From Bacilli bacterium (GTDB lineage Bacteria > Bacillota_I > Bacilli_A > RFN20 > CAG-826): a DNA stretch of 26,386 nucleotides. The position numbers were made by a program, and so were the translations under genes. Below the pieces are notes generated by a model, which was not told where the DNA came from, did no database searches, and worked only from the letters and a program-made list of their open reading frames with translations. This document shows, one piece after another, positions 1 through 9,018 of this stretch. How positions within the stretch are numbered: position 1 is the stretch's first letter; each line of letters begins with the position of its first letter. The stretch is from NCBI GenBank assembly GCA_016296775.1, contig JAEDIE010000017.1, positions 1 to 26,386 of the forward strand. The letters are read 5' to 3'.

Positions 1-1
1 A

Positions 2-61
2 GATAATAATGATACAATATTATTGGATCTTGAAGGAGATGATGAAGAATCATTATTTTGA
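2..61 (+). CDS. C-terminal end of an upstream gene (possibly dnaB, replication initiation)
   Basis: An open frame enters from the left edge and gives 19 residues, ending in an acidic tail (LEGDDEESLF), before a TGA at 59-61. The next gene's ATG follows 2 nt later, so the two are probably co-transcribed and translationally coupled. In Firmicutes the gene directly upstream of dnaI is usually dnaB (DnaD-family helicase-loading protein). That identity rests only on gene order, since the visible fragment has no diagnostic motif. The TGA stop matters for the genetic code: read through as Trp, the frame would end at a TAA only four codons further on. Confidence 0.45.
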   Translation, partial: DNNDTILLDLEGDDEESLF

Positions 62-63
62 TT

Positions 64-960
64 ATGGAATTAAAGAAAGTAAATTATATTAGTGAAGAAG
101 AATTAAAGTTATATAAAAAAGAATTATATAACTCTATTATTAATGATGTAAATTTTTATAAATTAGTTTTATTATCTAATTTTAAAAATGAAGATATAAT
201 GTCTAATCTTTCTTTATTTGAAGAATGGCGAAATAATTTTAATAAAGTTGAAAAAATTAATTCTTATCAAGATTGTGTTAAATACAATACTTTTGAAAGA
301 TTAATCTTAGTAAAAGAAAATAAATTTATCGAAAGAGAATATGAAGTTTTACCTTATGTTTTAGATAATATTGTCTATAATTCTAGATTCATCGTTAAAG
401 ATTTTGGCGATGAATTTAATACAATTAGTATCAAAGAAGTAGATTCAAAAACTGAAAAAAATAAAGTAAAACAACAACTTAAAAGTAAGAAAACTATGCT
501 TTATTTTTTAGGAGCAAATAGAACTGGAAAAACATATTTAAGTATCGCTATTGTTAATAACTTTATAAAAAATAGTGAAGGAAAAGTAGCATATTTAAAT
601 ACAACAAAGAGATTTCAAGAGCTTATAGATTTATTATTTAGTAAAAATATAGGTGACAAGAATGAATTTAATAATTTATTAGATGAGTATTCAAATTGTT
701 CATTATTGGTTCTTGATGGACTAGGAAATGAAAGAAAAAGTGAATATGTTAGAGATTCCATTTTGATGCCTATTTTAAAAAATAGAAATAGCAAAAGATT
801 AGTTACTATCATTAATTCAAATTACAATTTAGAAGAATTAGCTATTCTATATTCATTTAATAAAAGTGATGGAAAAATTATTGCTAATTCATTAAAAAAT
901 ATTATTTCTTCACAAGTAGAAGAAATAATAGATTTTGGAGAAAGACCTAACTTATATTAA
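64..960 (+). CDS. dnaI: DnaI-like primosomal AAA+ ATPase (helicase loader)
   Basis: Probable loader of the replicative helicase, 298 residues from the ATG at 64; B. subtilis DnaI is slightly over 300. A TTG at 58 is in frame but overlaps the preceding stop, so I prefer the ATG. The C-terminal half carries an AAA+ core: Walker A GANRTGKT at about residues 150-157, Walker B LLVLDGLGNE at about 214-223 and a sensor-like INSNY at about 250-254. Two things are odd. The N-terminal half, where DnaI usually has a Cys/His zinc site, has a single Cys (about residue 71). The usual second Walker B aspartate is Gly, and the C-terminal helix lacks the Arg-rich motif normally seen. It may therefore be a diverged or weakened loader. 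The position after a possible dnaB end supports the call. It is convergent with the polA operon, unlike the co-directional arrangement in Bacillus. Confidence 0.75.
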   Translation: MELKKVNYISEEELKLYKKELYNSIINDVNFYKLVLLSNFKNEDIMSNLSLFEEWRNNFNKVEKINSYQDCVKYNTFERLILVKENKFIEREYEVLPYVLDNIVYNSRFIVKDFGDEFNTISIKEVDSKTEKNKVKQQLKSKKTMLYFLGANRTGKTYLSIAIVNNFIKNSEGKVAYLNTTKRFQELIDLLFSKNIGDKNEFNNLLDEYSNCSLLVLDGLGNERKSEYVRDSILMPILKNRNSKRLVTIINSNYNLEELAILYSFNKSDGKIIANSLKNIISSQVEEIIDFGERPNLY

Positions 961-966
961 ATATTT

Positions 967-1002
967 AAATAGATGAAATTATAAAATTTCACCTATTTTT
1001 TT
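967..1002. terminator. Hairpin between convergent dnaI and mutM-coaE
   Basis: Arms 967-980 and 985-998 form a 14-bp stem with a 4-nt loop. On the + strand there is one A-C mismatch and the stem runs into a T-run (996-1002), so it suits dnaI termination. On the - strand the mismatch becomes a G-U wobble, making a continuous stem, but the U tract is poor. The stem overlaps the stop codon of the leftward gene, so one element probably serves both transcripts. Confidence 0.7.
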
Positions 1003-2355
1003 ATATAACGAAGCAATTGAACCATCATTAATTATTTTTACTATATCTTTATTATCAATATAGTTATAATCGTGATTTAATTTTAATTTTTCTTCAATAT
1101 GAGTTTCGTTTCTATTATTTAAATTAGAAATTTGTTTATCTTTTGATACTTCTAAACAAATTATTTTTTTAAACATATATTCGTAATGAGCTTTAAATAG
1201 TAAAGGAACTTCGATAGCAATTTTATCTGATTTAGCAATTAAATCTAATAATATTTCTTCAAGTTTTTTATAAATATAGTTTTCTACTTCCTTCTTTTTT
1301 ATAGGATCATTTACCATTATTTTTCTAGCTTTATTTCTTGATTCAATATTAAAATAATCAAAATTCATATGTAAAAGTCCACTAATTTTCTTTTTTACAT
1401 CTTCTTCTTCATACATTTTATGAACTAAATCATCACATGAATATGTATCATAATTTAAAGTAGAGAAGTGATGTAAAACAGTTGATTTGCCACTTCCAAT
1501 TGGACCAGTAATTCCTATAGCTTTTTTTAAATTATGGTTTATTTGACAGTTAGGACAAAAAGTAGTGCCTCTTCCATTTAAAAATATTTTATGCATTCTT
1601 GTTGAACAATTAATACAAGGTTCATCTTCCCTTCCATAAGCTTTTAATAAAACTTGAAAACGTCCATCAACTCCTTCACTAGGGTGGAAAGAGTGAATTG
1701 TGCTTCCTCCTTCTAATATTGCTCTATCTAATATAATTTTAGAATTTTTAATAATATCTACTATATTTTCTTTACTAAGTTCTTTTCCCTTAGTTAAAGG
1801 ATTGATTTTTGAAGCAAAAAGTATTTCATCAGCATAAATATTACCAATTCCACACATAATAGTTTGATCTAAAAGTAGTTCTTTTATAGGTTTGTTTTTC
1901 GTTATTATTTTATTAATAATTATGTCGTATTGTTCTAATTTTACTTTATTAGCTTCTATTCCTAATGATGCAATCATCTTAACATTTTTAACATTGTCTT
2001 CTTTAGTTAGATACATTAAACCAAATTTTCTTGTATCATCAAAAGAAAGATAAGTGGAATCACTAAATTTAAACATTAAAGTGGTAAATTTAATTGGTTT
2101 ATATTCTTCAATATATCTAAATTTACCTTCCATTCTTAAATGAGTAATTAAACAATACTCATTAGAAAGATGAAAGAAAATAAATTTTCCATATCTAGTA
2201 ATATCTTTAATAGTTTTATTTTTAATATTAATAAATTCATCTTTGCTAGATTGAATTAATCTTTCATAAAACAAAGTATAATCACTAATAGTTTTATTAA
2301 TTACTAGTGGTTTTAATATGTTGATAACTGTTTCTACTTCTGGTAATTCTGGCAT
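979..2355 (-). CDS. mutM-coaE: Fusion of formamidopyrimidine-DNA glycosylase (MutM/Fpg) and dephospho-CoA kinase (CoaE)
   Basis: Two complete enzymes lie in one 458-residue frame. Residues 1-271 are MutM, which removes oxidised purines: catalytic Pro2-Glu3 in MPELPEVET, Lys57, the helix-two-turn-helix with GIGNIYADE (about 169-176), and a zinc finger with Cys247, Cys250, Cys267 and Cys270 plus Arg262. Residues 279-458 are CoaE, which makes CoA from dephospho-CoA: P-loop GPIGSGKST (284-292), CDDLVHK (308-313) and VPLLF (383-387). The linker is only about seven residues beyond the point where MutM normally ends (CPNCQ). No ATG, GTG or TTG lies in frame between the zinc finger and the P-loop. 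CoaE therefore has no obvious start of its own except Met254 inside the finger, which has no Shine-Dalgarno. The gene starts 2 nt after polA stops, also without a Shine-Dalgarno. It is the last gene of the ackA operon. Separate polA, mutM and coaE genes are the normal neighbours in Firmicutes. Confidence 0.93.
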   Translation of the reverse strand: MPELPEVETVINILKPLVINKTISDYTLFYERLIQSSKDEFINIKNKTIKDITRYGKFIFFHLSNEYCLITHLRMEGKFRYIEEYKPIKFTTLMFKFSDSTYLSFDDTRKFGLMYLTKEDNVKNVKMIASLGIEANKVKLEQYDIIINKIITKNKPIKELLLDQTIMCGIGNIYADEILFASKINPLTKGKELSKENIVDIIKNSKIILDRAILEGGSTIHSFHPSEGVDGRFQVLLKAYGREDEPCINCSTRMHKIFLNGRGTTFCPNCQINHNLKKAIGITGPIGSGKSTVLHHFSTLNYDTYSCDDLVHKMYEEEDVKKKISGLLHMNFDYFNIESRNKARKIMVNDPIKKKEVENYIYKKLEEILLDLIAKSDKIAIEVPLLFKAHYEYMFKKIICLEVSKDKQISNLNNRNETHIEEKLKLNHDYNYIDNKDIVKIINDGSIASLYKKIGEIL

Positions 2356-2357
2356 AA

Positions 2358-4955
2358 TTATTTAGCATCAAACCAAGTTTTAGCATAACCCCCATCTACT
2401 TTTAATTTAACATTTAATTTAATAGAGTTTTCCATTATATCTTTTACTAAATGGTATACTTCTTCTTTTTCTTTATCATTTACTTTAATTAATAATTCAT
2501 CATGAATTTGAGAAATAATTTTAGCTTCATAATTATTCTCTTTTAAAGCATTAAATACATTAATCATAGCAATTTTAATTAAATCAGCAGCTGATCCTTG
2601 AATAGGAGCATTCATTGAAGCTCGTTTTGCAAATTCTCTGGTTTTATAATCGCTTGATTTAAATTCTGTTAAATATCTTCTTCTATTAAACATTGTTAAG
2701 GTATAGCCATTATTCATAGCTAAAGCTACTGAATTAGTTAAGTATTCTTTAATTTCTGGGAATGATTCATAAAAATTCATAATAATATTTCTAGCTTCAA
2801 AAATAGAAATATTTAATTGTTCGCTTAATCCCCAATCACTAATTCCATAAACAATTCCAAAATTAACTGCTTTAGCTTTTCTTCTTTCTAATGAAGTAGG
2901 TTCTCTATTTAATTTAAATATCTTTTTAGCTGTTAAAGAATGAACATCAATATCATTGTTAAAAGCATCAATTAATGTTTTGCAATTAGATAATGATGCT
3001 AAAATTCTAAGTTCAATTTGAGAATAATCTAAACTTAATATATTTAAATTTGGATCATCATAGTAAAAACATTGTCTAATTAATTTACCTTCTTCATCTC
3101 TAATAGAAATATTTTGTAAATTTGGTTCACTTGAAGAAAGTCTACCAGTAGTGGTTAAAGCTTGATTAAATGTAGCATGAATTTTGTTATCTTTTTGAAT
3201 AAATGGTATAAATCCATCAACATAAGTAGAGAGAATTTTACTATATTTTCGATACATTAATATTCTTTCAACAATTGGATGAGAATCTGTTAATTCAAGC
3301 AAATATTCTACACTTGTAGAATGTTTTTTATTATCTTTTAAACCTAATTCGTTATATAAAACATTACCTAATTCTTTAGGAGAATTAATATTAAATTCAT
3401 GATTAGCATAAAAATAAATATCTCTTTTAATCTCAGTTAATTTATTTTTAATTTCGTCTCCATACTTAATTAAACTATCTTTATTTAAAGGGAAACCTTC
3501 TATTTCAACTTCACTTAAAACATTACATAAAGGAAGTTCAATATTATTAAGTAAATCAAGTTGATTTACTTTAATTAAAGAATCTTTAATTAAAGGATAT
3601 AAAATATAAGAATAGTAAGCTTTTACTATAGTTTTTTCTTTATTTGATTCATCAAATAAAGATTCAGTATTTAAACAATAACTTGTATCAATATTAAAAT
3701 AAGCTAAACAAGCAACAATATCATTTTTAATTGTAGGTTCAAGTAAATATGAAGCAAGTAAAAGATCAAAATATAATCCTTCAACATTGATATTTATATT
3801 ATGCAATACGCATTTGTTAAGCTTATAATCATAACAATATTTTTTAATATCTTTATTTTCTAGCAATTCTTTAATTTCTTTATTGTTAATAATATTATCG
3901 TATTCAATATAATAATTTTCATTTTTAATACTAAAACCAATTCCATAAAGTGTAGCATTATGATAGTTATCAAAACCAATATCTACGCTAAATCCCATCT
4001 CTTTTATATCTTTTTTAGGTAAAGATGAAACAATATTAAAGGTAACTTTTTCATCATTAATTTGAATTTTCTTTAACTTAGTTGGTAATTTATTTATTAA
4101 ATTTTTAAATTCATATTTAGTAGCAAAAGTAGAGATTTTATTAAAATCATAACCTTCATAAATTGTATCTTTTACAGTAAGAGGAAGAGTATAATCTAAA
4201 TTGATTTTAGCTAATTCTTTACATAATTCACCTCTTGAAGCAAACTCTGTTAAGTTTTCTTTTAAAGATTTGGTGCATTCATCTTTGTGAAGTAAAATTT
4301 CTTCTAATGTACCATACTTAATGATTAATTGTTTAGCAGTTTTATCTCCTACTTTAGGAATACCTTTTAAGTTATCACTTGGATCACCCATTAAACCTTT
4401 ATAATCAATAATATTTATTGGATCAAAACCCCAATCTTCTTTAAAAGTAGTAGGAGTATATTCTTTAATATCTTTTAAACCTCTTTTAATTAATTTAACT
4501 GTAATATTATCTTCAATAAGTTGAAGATAATCTTTATCACTAGTATAAATATATACTTTATAACCTTCTTTTGAAGCATTTTTAGCAATAATTCCGGCTA
4601 TATCATCAGCTTCTATATTTTCATCTTCATAATATTTAATATTCAAACTATCTAAAAGTTCTCTAGCAATAGGCATTTGTTCTAATAATTCTTTAGGAGT
4701 AGGAGCTCTATTTGCTTTATATTCTTCAAATTTTTGATGTCTAAAAGTATGTTTTCCTTTATCAAAAGCAACAAATATTCCATCTTCTTTATTTAAAGAA
4801 GAAATAATAGAAGTTAACATATTTGAAAAAGCAAAAATAGCATTAGTAGGTATACCATCTTTATTATGCATTAATAAAGAAGAATCTGGATTATAAGTAG
4901 CATAATATGCTCTAAATAATAATGAATTTCCATCAATAACAATAATTTTATTCAT
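2358..4955 (-). CDS. polA: DNA polymerase I
   Basis: Repair and Okazaki-fragment-processing polymerase, 865 residues, full length. The N-terminal 5'-3' exonuclease domain (about 1-290) has the conserved acidic sites (VIDGNS, IEADD, TSDKDYLQL, GDPSDN). The central domain (about 300-460) corresponds to the 3'-5' exonuclease, but the first motif reads VDIG at 324-327 in place of the DxE pair and later acidic positions are missing. It is probably inactive, as in Bacillus and Thermus PolA. The polymerase domain is intact: TTGRLSSSEPNLQN (602-615), motif A DYSQIELR (643-650), motif B RRKAKAVNFGIVYG (691-704) and motif C QIHDEL (816-821). The start overlaps the end of dnaE by 8 nt (ATGAATAA), with AAAGGAG 9 nt upstream inside dnaE. 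It is one of only two genes in this operon with a clear ribosome binding site. Confidence 0.97.
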   Translation of the reverse strand: MNKIIVIDGNSLLFRAYYATYNPDSSLLMHNKDGIPTNAIFAFSNMLTSIISSLNKEDGIFVAFDKGKHTFRHQKFEEYKANRAPTPKELLEQMPIARELLDSLNIKYYEDENIEADDIAGIIAKNASKEGYKVYIYTSDKDYLQLIEDNITVKLIKRGLKDIKEYTPTTFKEDWGFDPINIIDYKGLMGDPSDNLKGIPKVGDKTAKQLIIKYGTLEEILLHKDECTKSLKENLTEFASRGELCKELAKINLDYTLPLTVKDTIYEGYDFNKISTFATKYEFKNLINKLPTKLKKIQINDEKVTFNIVSSLPKKDIKEMGFSVDIGFDNYHNATLYGIGFSIKNENYYIEYDNIINNKEIKELLENKDIKKYCYDYKLNKCVLHNININVEGLYFDLLLASYLLEPTIKNDIVACLAYFNIDTSYCLNTESLFDESNKEKTIVKAYYSYILYPLIKDSLIKVNQLDLLNNIELPLCNVLSEVEIEGFPLNKDSLIKYGDEIKNKLTEIKRDIYFYANHEFNINSPKELGNVLYNELGLKDNKKHSTSVEYLLELTDSHPIVERILMYRKYSKILSTYVDGFIPFIQKDNKIHATFNQALTTTGRLSSSEPNLQNISIRDEEGKLIRQCFYYDDPNLNILSLDYSQIELRILASLSNCKTLIDAFNNDIDVHSLTAKKIFKLNREPTSLERRKAKAVNFGIVYGISDWGLSEQLNISIFEARNIIMNFYESFPEIKEYLTNSVALAMNNGYTLTMFNRRRYLTEFKSSDYKTREFAKRASMNAPIQGSAADLIKIAMINVFNALKENNYEAKIISQIHDELLIKVNDKEKEEVYHLVKDIMENSIKLNVKLKVDGGYAKTWFDAK

Positions 4956-7900
4956 TTAATAATTCTCCTTTCTTAATATCTAATATTTTTAAACTTGGTT
5001 CGCCTTTTCTATTTTCTAATGTACATGAAACTAAAACTATATCATTAGCGTTAATTTTATCTCCAACTTTTGAATATAGCGAAGCAAAAATTGTACCTTC
5101 AATTTCTCCTGAACTATCATATAAAGATATAAAAGCCATAGGTTTTCCCTTATCTTTTCCGTTTTTAATGGTAATAGCTTTAATGCTTCTAACATTAGCA
5201 ATAATAGTGGAAGTGTGAGTATAATCTAACTCATCAATAGTTTTAATTTCGTTAGTATTAATATTTGATTTATCAATATAGTTAAGTAATGAATCTGAAA
5301 TCATAACACCTAAAGCTTCGTATTCATTTAATATTCTTTCTAAAGGATCGTCTTTTACATTTTTAACTTCAACTTCATGAATTTCATTAAACATCTCTAA
5401 AGTTTGAATAGAATCAATAATTTCATCTACACTCATTTTTAATTCTTTTCTATTATTATTTAATGAATCAAAACATCCTGCATCAATTAATTTTGCAATT
5501 TGAATAGGAGTTATATTTGTATCAGTATTTTTCATTCTATAAATGAAATTTTGTAATGATTCAAATTTCCCGTTTTTATTTCTTTCTTCAAGTACTCCTA
5601 AAATAGTTTTAATAGGGAAATTAGAAATTCCAGTTAAAGGAAGAAGTAATTTGTTATTAAATTCTTTAAATTTTAAGGTTGATTCATTAATATTTGGAAG
5701 CAAAATCTCTAAACCTTGCTTTTTAATTTCATCTAAATATTTGTTAAATTTAATATCATTTGAACCATATTGTTGGTCTAATATGGAAAGATAAAATTCT
5801 AAAGGATAATATGTTTTTAAGTAAGATTGCATAACTCCAATAAGAGCATAACTAACAGCATGAGCTTTAGGAAATCCATAATCTTGGAATTTTTCAATTA
5901 ATGAATATATTTCATTAGCTTTTTTATTGTTTAATCCATTTTTAATTAATCTAGAAATAAAATCATCCTTAATTTGTTTAATAGTATTATGGTCTTTTTT
6001 AGAAATTGCTCTTCTAAAAGAATCAGCTTCACTAAAAGAATATGAAGCTAATTTTCTAGCTATTTGCATAATTTGTTCTTGATAAACTATAATTCCAAAG
6101 GTATCTTTTAAAATTGGTTCAAGTCTAGGATCTAAATATGTTACTTTTTCTATTTTAGCTTTTCTTTTAGCGTATGTATCTATATTATCCATTGGACCAG
6201 GTCTATCTAAAGAAATAGTAGCAACAACTTCATCAAAACAAGTAGGTTTTATAACCTTAATTGCATTTATTGCAGCACTTGTATCAAGTTGGAAAATACC
6301 CATTGTTCTACAATCAGTAATTAATTTATATATGTTTTTATCGTTTAAATCGATATTATTTAAGCTAATATCGATACCTTTATTTTGTTTAATTAAAGTT
6401 AAACAGTTTTTAATAATTGAAAGATTGGATAATCCAAGAATATCCATTTTTAAGAATCCTTGTTCTTCTAAATAATCTTTTTCATATTGAGTAACTAAAG
6501 TTGATTCATCTAAAAAAGTTAAAGGAATAGAAGTAAATAAATCATTATTATCCACAACAATTCCAGCAGCATGTAACCCTTTTTGACGAGGTAAGCCTTC
6601 TAAAAGGAAAGCTAATTTAAATATTTCTTTATGGTCAATACTAGCTAAAACTTTATCTTTAAAAGCTGGAATATTGTTATAAGCCATCTTTAAATCATAT
6701 TTGTTTTTATTGTAATTATTCGGAATTGTTTTACATAATTCTTCACCTAAAGGAAGAAGCCCAAGAACTCTTGAAGCATCCCTAATACTTTGTTTAGCTC
6801 CAAAAGTTTGGAAAGCTATAACTCTAGCACATCTATTATTCCCATATTTTTTAGTTATATATTCAAATATCTTATCCCTTTCAATATCAGAAAAATCACA
6901 GTCAATATCAGGCATAGTTTTTCTATTTGGATTTAAAAATCTTTCAAAAATAAGATTATATTTTAAAGGATCAACTTCAGTTATTTCTAAAAGATAAGCA
7001 ACTAAACTACCAGCAGAGCTTCCTCTTCCTGGACCAACAGGAATATTGTTATTTTTAGCATATTTAACATAATCTTGAACAATAAGAAAATAATCTTGAT
7101 ATCCCATTTTTTTGATAGTTAAAAATTCATAATTTAATCTATCTCGATAGTTTGGTGATTTTGTTAAATCAATATTTCTAATTTTTAAACCTTCTAAAAT
7201 TTTATTTTTTAAAAGAATAGTGGAATCCTCATTTTCTAAACTAAATTTAAGTAATTTTCCTCTTTTTTCATTAAACTTAAACTTTATATTTTTAAAAATA
7301 TCAAAATTATTTTCTAATTCTTCAAATGTATAAAACTTAGTAATTTCTTCTTTATTTTTAAAGAAATAATCTCCATCATATTTTTTATAATTTTCATCTA
7401 AAGGTTCTTGTCTTTTAATACAATCTAAAACATCAATAACTATAGCATCTTCTCTTTTTAAATATTTTACTAAAGGAAAAGCGATGATTTTATAAGAATG
7501 ATTTTGAGCAAAATCTCTAATTTTATTAGCAAAAGCTACCTCGTTTTTAGAATATATTTCCATTCCAATAAAGAAATTTTCAAAACACGAAGATAAAACA
7601 TTTAATTTATGAGCAAAATCGTTGTTATCTATAGATAAAAACAAGCTATTTTTTACACTATAAACACAAATTAATCCTTTAAATCTTTCTTTAACTTCTT
7701 CAACTTTTGTATTTTTATTCTTTTCCATTAAAGAAGAAATATAAGATAAATTTCTATATCCTTCTTCATTTTTTATATATAAAGAAAAAATATGATCTTC
7801 AATAACAAGTTCCATTCCTAAAATTGGTTTAAGGTTGTTTTTTTCACACTTGGAATAAAACTTTGGAAGACCATATAAAACATTAACATCGCTTATACCT

Positions 7901-8007
7901 ACATATTCATATGAACACTTTAAAGTGGTGGAGATAAGAGGTTCAATCTTAACTCCACTTTGTAAAAATGAGTATCCAGTATAAATATGCAAAGGTATAA
8001 AATTCAT
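4948..8007 (-). CDS. dnaE: DNA polymerase III alpha subunit, DnaE type
   Basis: Replicative C-family polymerase, 1019 residues, shorter than E. coli (1160) or B. subtilis DnaE but close to Mollicutes forms. The polymerase core has GPGRGSSAGSLVAYLLEITE (325-344), the metal-binding PDIDCDF (366-372) and a third acidic site in LKMDILGLSNL. Next come the HhH region and a C-terminal OB fold (about 915-1000; ANVRSIKA, AFISLYDSSG). The N-terminal PHP domain is recognisable but its metal ligands look lost: PLHIYTGYS where active forms have HLHxHTxYS, and SDVN where D-H is usual. It therefore probably lacks PHP proofreading. In low-GC Firmicutes DnaE normally works beside PolC, which is not in this window. 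It starts 2 nt after nrnA ends with no Shine-Dalgarno, suggesting translational coupling. The neighbouring nrnA matches the Bacillus order. Confidence 0.96.
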   Translation of the reverse strand: MNFIPLHIYTGYSFLQSGVKIEPLISTTLKCSYEYVGISDVNVLYGLPKFYSKCEKNNLKPILGMELVIEDHIFSLYIKNEEGYRNLSYISSLMEKNKNTKVEEVKERFKGLICVYSVKNSLFLSIDNNDFAHKLNVLSSCFENFFIGMEIYSKNEVAFANKIRDFAQNHSYKIIAFPLVKYLKREDAIVIDVLDCIKRQEPLDENYKKYDGDYFFKNKEEITKFYTFEELENNFDIFKNIKFKFNEKRGKLLKFSLENEDSTILLKNKILEGLKIRNIDLTKSPNYRDRLNYEFLTIKKMGYQDYFLIVQDYVKYAKNNNIPVGPGRGSSAGSLVAYLLEITEVDPLKYNLIFERFLNPNRKTMPDIDCDFSDIERDKIFEYITKKYGNNRCARVIAFQTFGAKQSIRDASRVLGLLPLGEELCKTIPNNYNKNKYDLKMAYNNIPAFKDKVLASIDHKEIFKLAFLLEGLPRQKGLHAAGIVVDNNDLFTSIPLTFLDESTLVTQYEKDYLEEQGFLKMDILGLSNLSIIKNCLTLIKQNKGIDISLNNIDLNDKNIYKLITDCRTMGIFQLDTSAAINAIKVIKPTCFDEVVATISLDRPGPMDNIDTYAKRKAKIEKVTYLDPRLEPILKDTFGIIVYQEQIMQIARKLASYSFSEADSFRRAISKKDHNTIKQIKDDFISRLIKNGLNNKKANEIYSLIEKFQDYGFPKAHAVSYALIGVMQSYLKTYYPLEFYLSILDQQYGSNDIKFNKYLDEIKKQGLEILLPNINESTLKFKEFNNKLLLPLTGISNFPIKTILGVLEERNKNGKFESLQNFIYRMKNTDTNITPIQIAKLIDAGCFDSLNNNRKELKMSVDEIIDSIQTLEMFNEIHEVEVKNVKDDPLERILNEYEALGVMISDSLLNYIDKSNINTNEIKTIDELDYTHTSTIIANVRSIKAITIKNGKDKGKPMAFISLYDSSGEIEGTIFASLYSKVGDKINANDIVLVSCTLENRKGEPSLKILDIKKGELLNE

Positions 8008-8009
8008 TG

Positions 8010-9017
8010 TTATTTTGTATTATCAATAATTACTTGTTCTAAATCTTTAATAAATTGATCTAATTCAGTTAAATCTTTAATTTGAGCACCACTTGCTGAA
8101 GCATGGCCTCCTCCTTTATATTTTTTAGCAACTTCATTAATTACATAATTTCTACTTCTAATAGAAATTCTAAAACAAGGTTCAGTAATATCTTCAGTAA
8201 TAGAACACCAAATATTAATTCCTTTATAGGTGGAGAAGAAGTTTACATTGTCTTTTCCTTGTTCACTTGCTAAATGAAGTTCATCTAAATCTTTTTGTGT
8301 CATAACATAATAAGCTACGCCATGTTCACTGATTTTATAGTTATTAAGTATAAACTTAATAACTTCTAACTTTGAAAGATCATCTTGATACATTAATTCA
8401 TAAATCTTTGTAATATTAATGTTTCTTTCTAGTAAACACTTTGCTACTTCAAAAGATAAGCTACTGGTGGAGGAGTATTGGAATCTTCCGCTATCTCCAA
8501 CAAGTCCTATATAGAAATTTTTACTAGCTTCTTCACTTAAAGGATATTTTTTAAAGGAGAGAAGCATTGAACAAACTTCTTCAGCAGCAGCAGCTTTTGT
8601 TGTATCGGTTATTTCGTCATCAAATAAGTTATCTGTAGCTGGATGGTGGTCTAATTTAAATTTATAAGCTGCTTTTTCGAATCTAGGATCAGCTATTCTT
8701 TTTTTATCACCAACATCAACTATAATTGCTAAAAACTCATCATTAAACCATTCATCATTAACTTTATCAGTTTCTTTAAATAATCCTCTTGGAGTAAAAG
8801 CGACATGATTATCACCTAAAACTTTAATATCTTTATCTTTAAAGTTATCTTTTAACCATGTAGCTAAACCAAATTGAGTACCTAAAGCATCAAAATCAGG
8901 TTTAATATGTCTAAAAATAGCAATTTTATTGTATTTTTTTACTTGTTTTAAGAAGTTTTTATATTGACGCTTAAATTTTTTAGCATCTTTTTTTATTAAT
9001 GAATTGTTATTAAACAT
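8010..9017 (-). CDS. nrnA: DHH/DHHA1 phosphoesterase, NrnA-type oligoribonuclease/pAp phosphatase
   Basis: Family members degrade 2-5 nt RNA oligomers and dephosphorylate pAp. The protein has 335 residues from the ATG at 9017, which lies 1 nt after the ackA stop. An upstream in-frame ATG at 9053 would overlap ackA by 35 nt and add 12 residues atypical for the family, so I prefer the shorter form. Motifs in order: FRHIKPDFDALG (the HxxPDxDA metal site), a VDVGD acidic site, the DHH motif in KLDHHPATD, VGDSGRFQYS, and the C-terminal DHHA1 motif GGGHASASG. No Shine-Dalgarno precedes the start, so translation probably depends on reinitiation after ackA. An nrnA-dnaE pair is also found in Bacillus, which supports the name. 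pAp is a by-product of acyl-carrier-protein synthesis from CoA, so a distant link to the coaE domain in the same operon is possible. Confidence 0.88.
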   Translation of the reverse strand: MFNNNSLIKKDAKKFKRQYKNFLKQVKKYNKIAIFRHIKPDFDALGTQFGLATWLKDNFKDKDIKVLGDNHVAFTPRGLFKETDKVNDEWFNDEFLAIIVDVGDKKRIADPRFEKAAYKFKLDHHPATDNLFDDEITDTTKAAAAEEVCSMLLSFKKYPLSEEASKNFYIGLVGDSGRFQYSSTSSLSFEVAKCLLERNINITKIYELMYQDDLSKLEVIKFILNNYKISEHGVAYYVMTQKDLDELHLASEQGKDNVNFFSTYKGINIWCSITEDITEPCFRISIRSRNYVINEVAKKYKGGGHASASGAQIKDLTELDQFIKDLEQVIIDNTK

Positions 9018-9018
9018 A

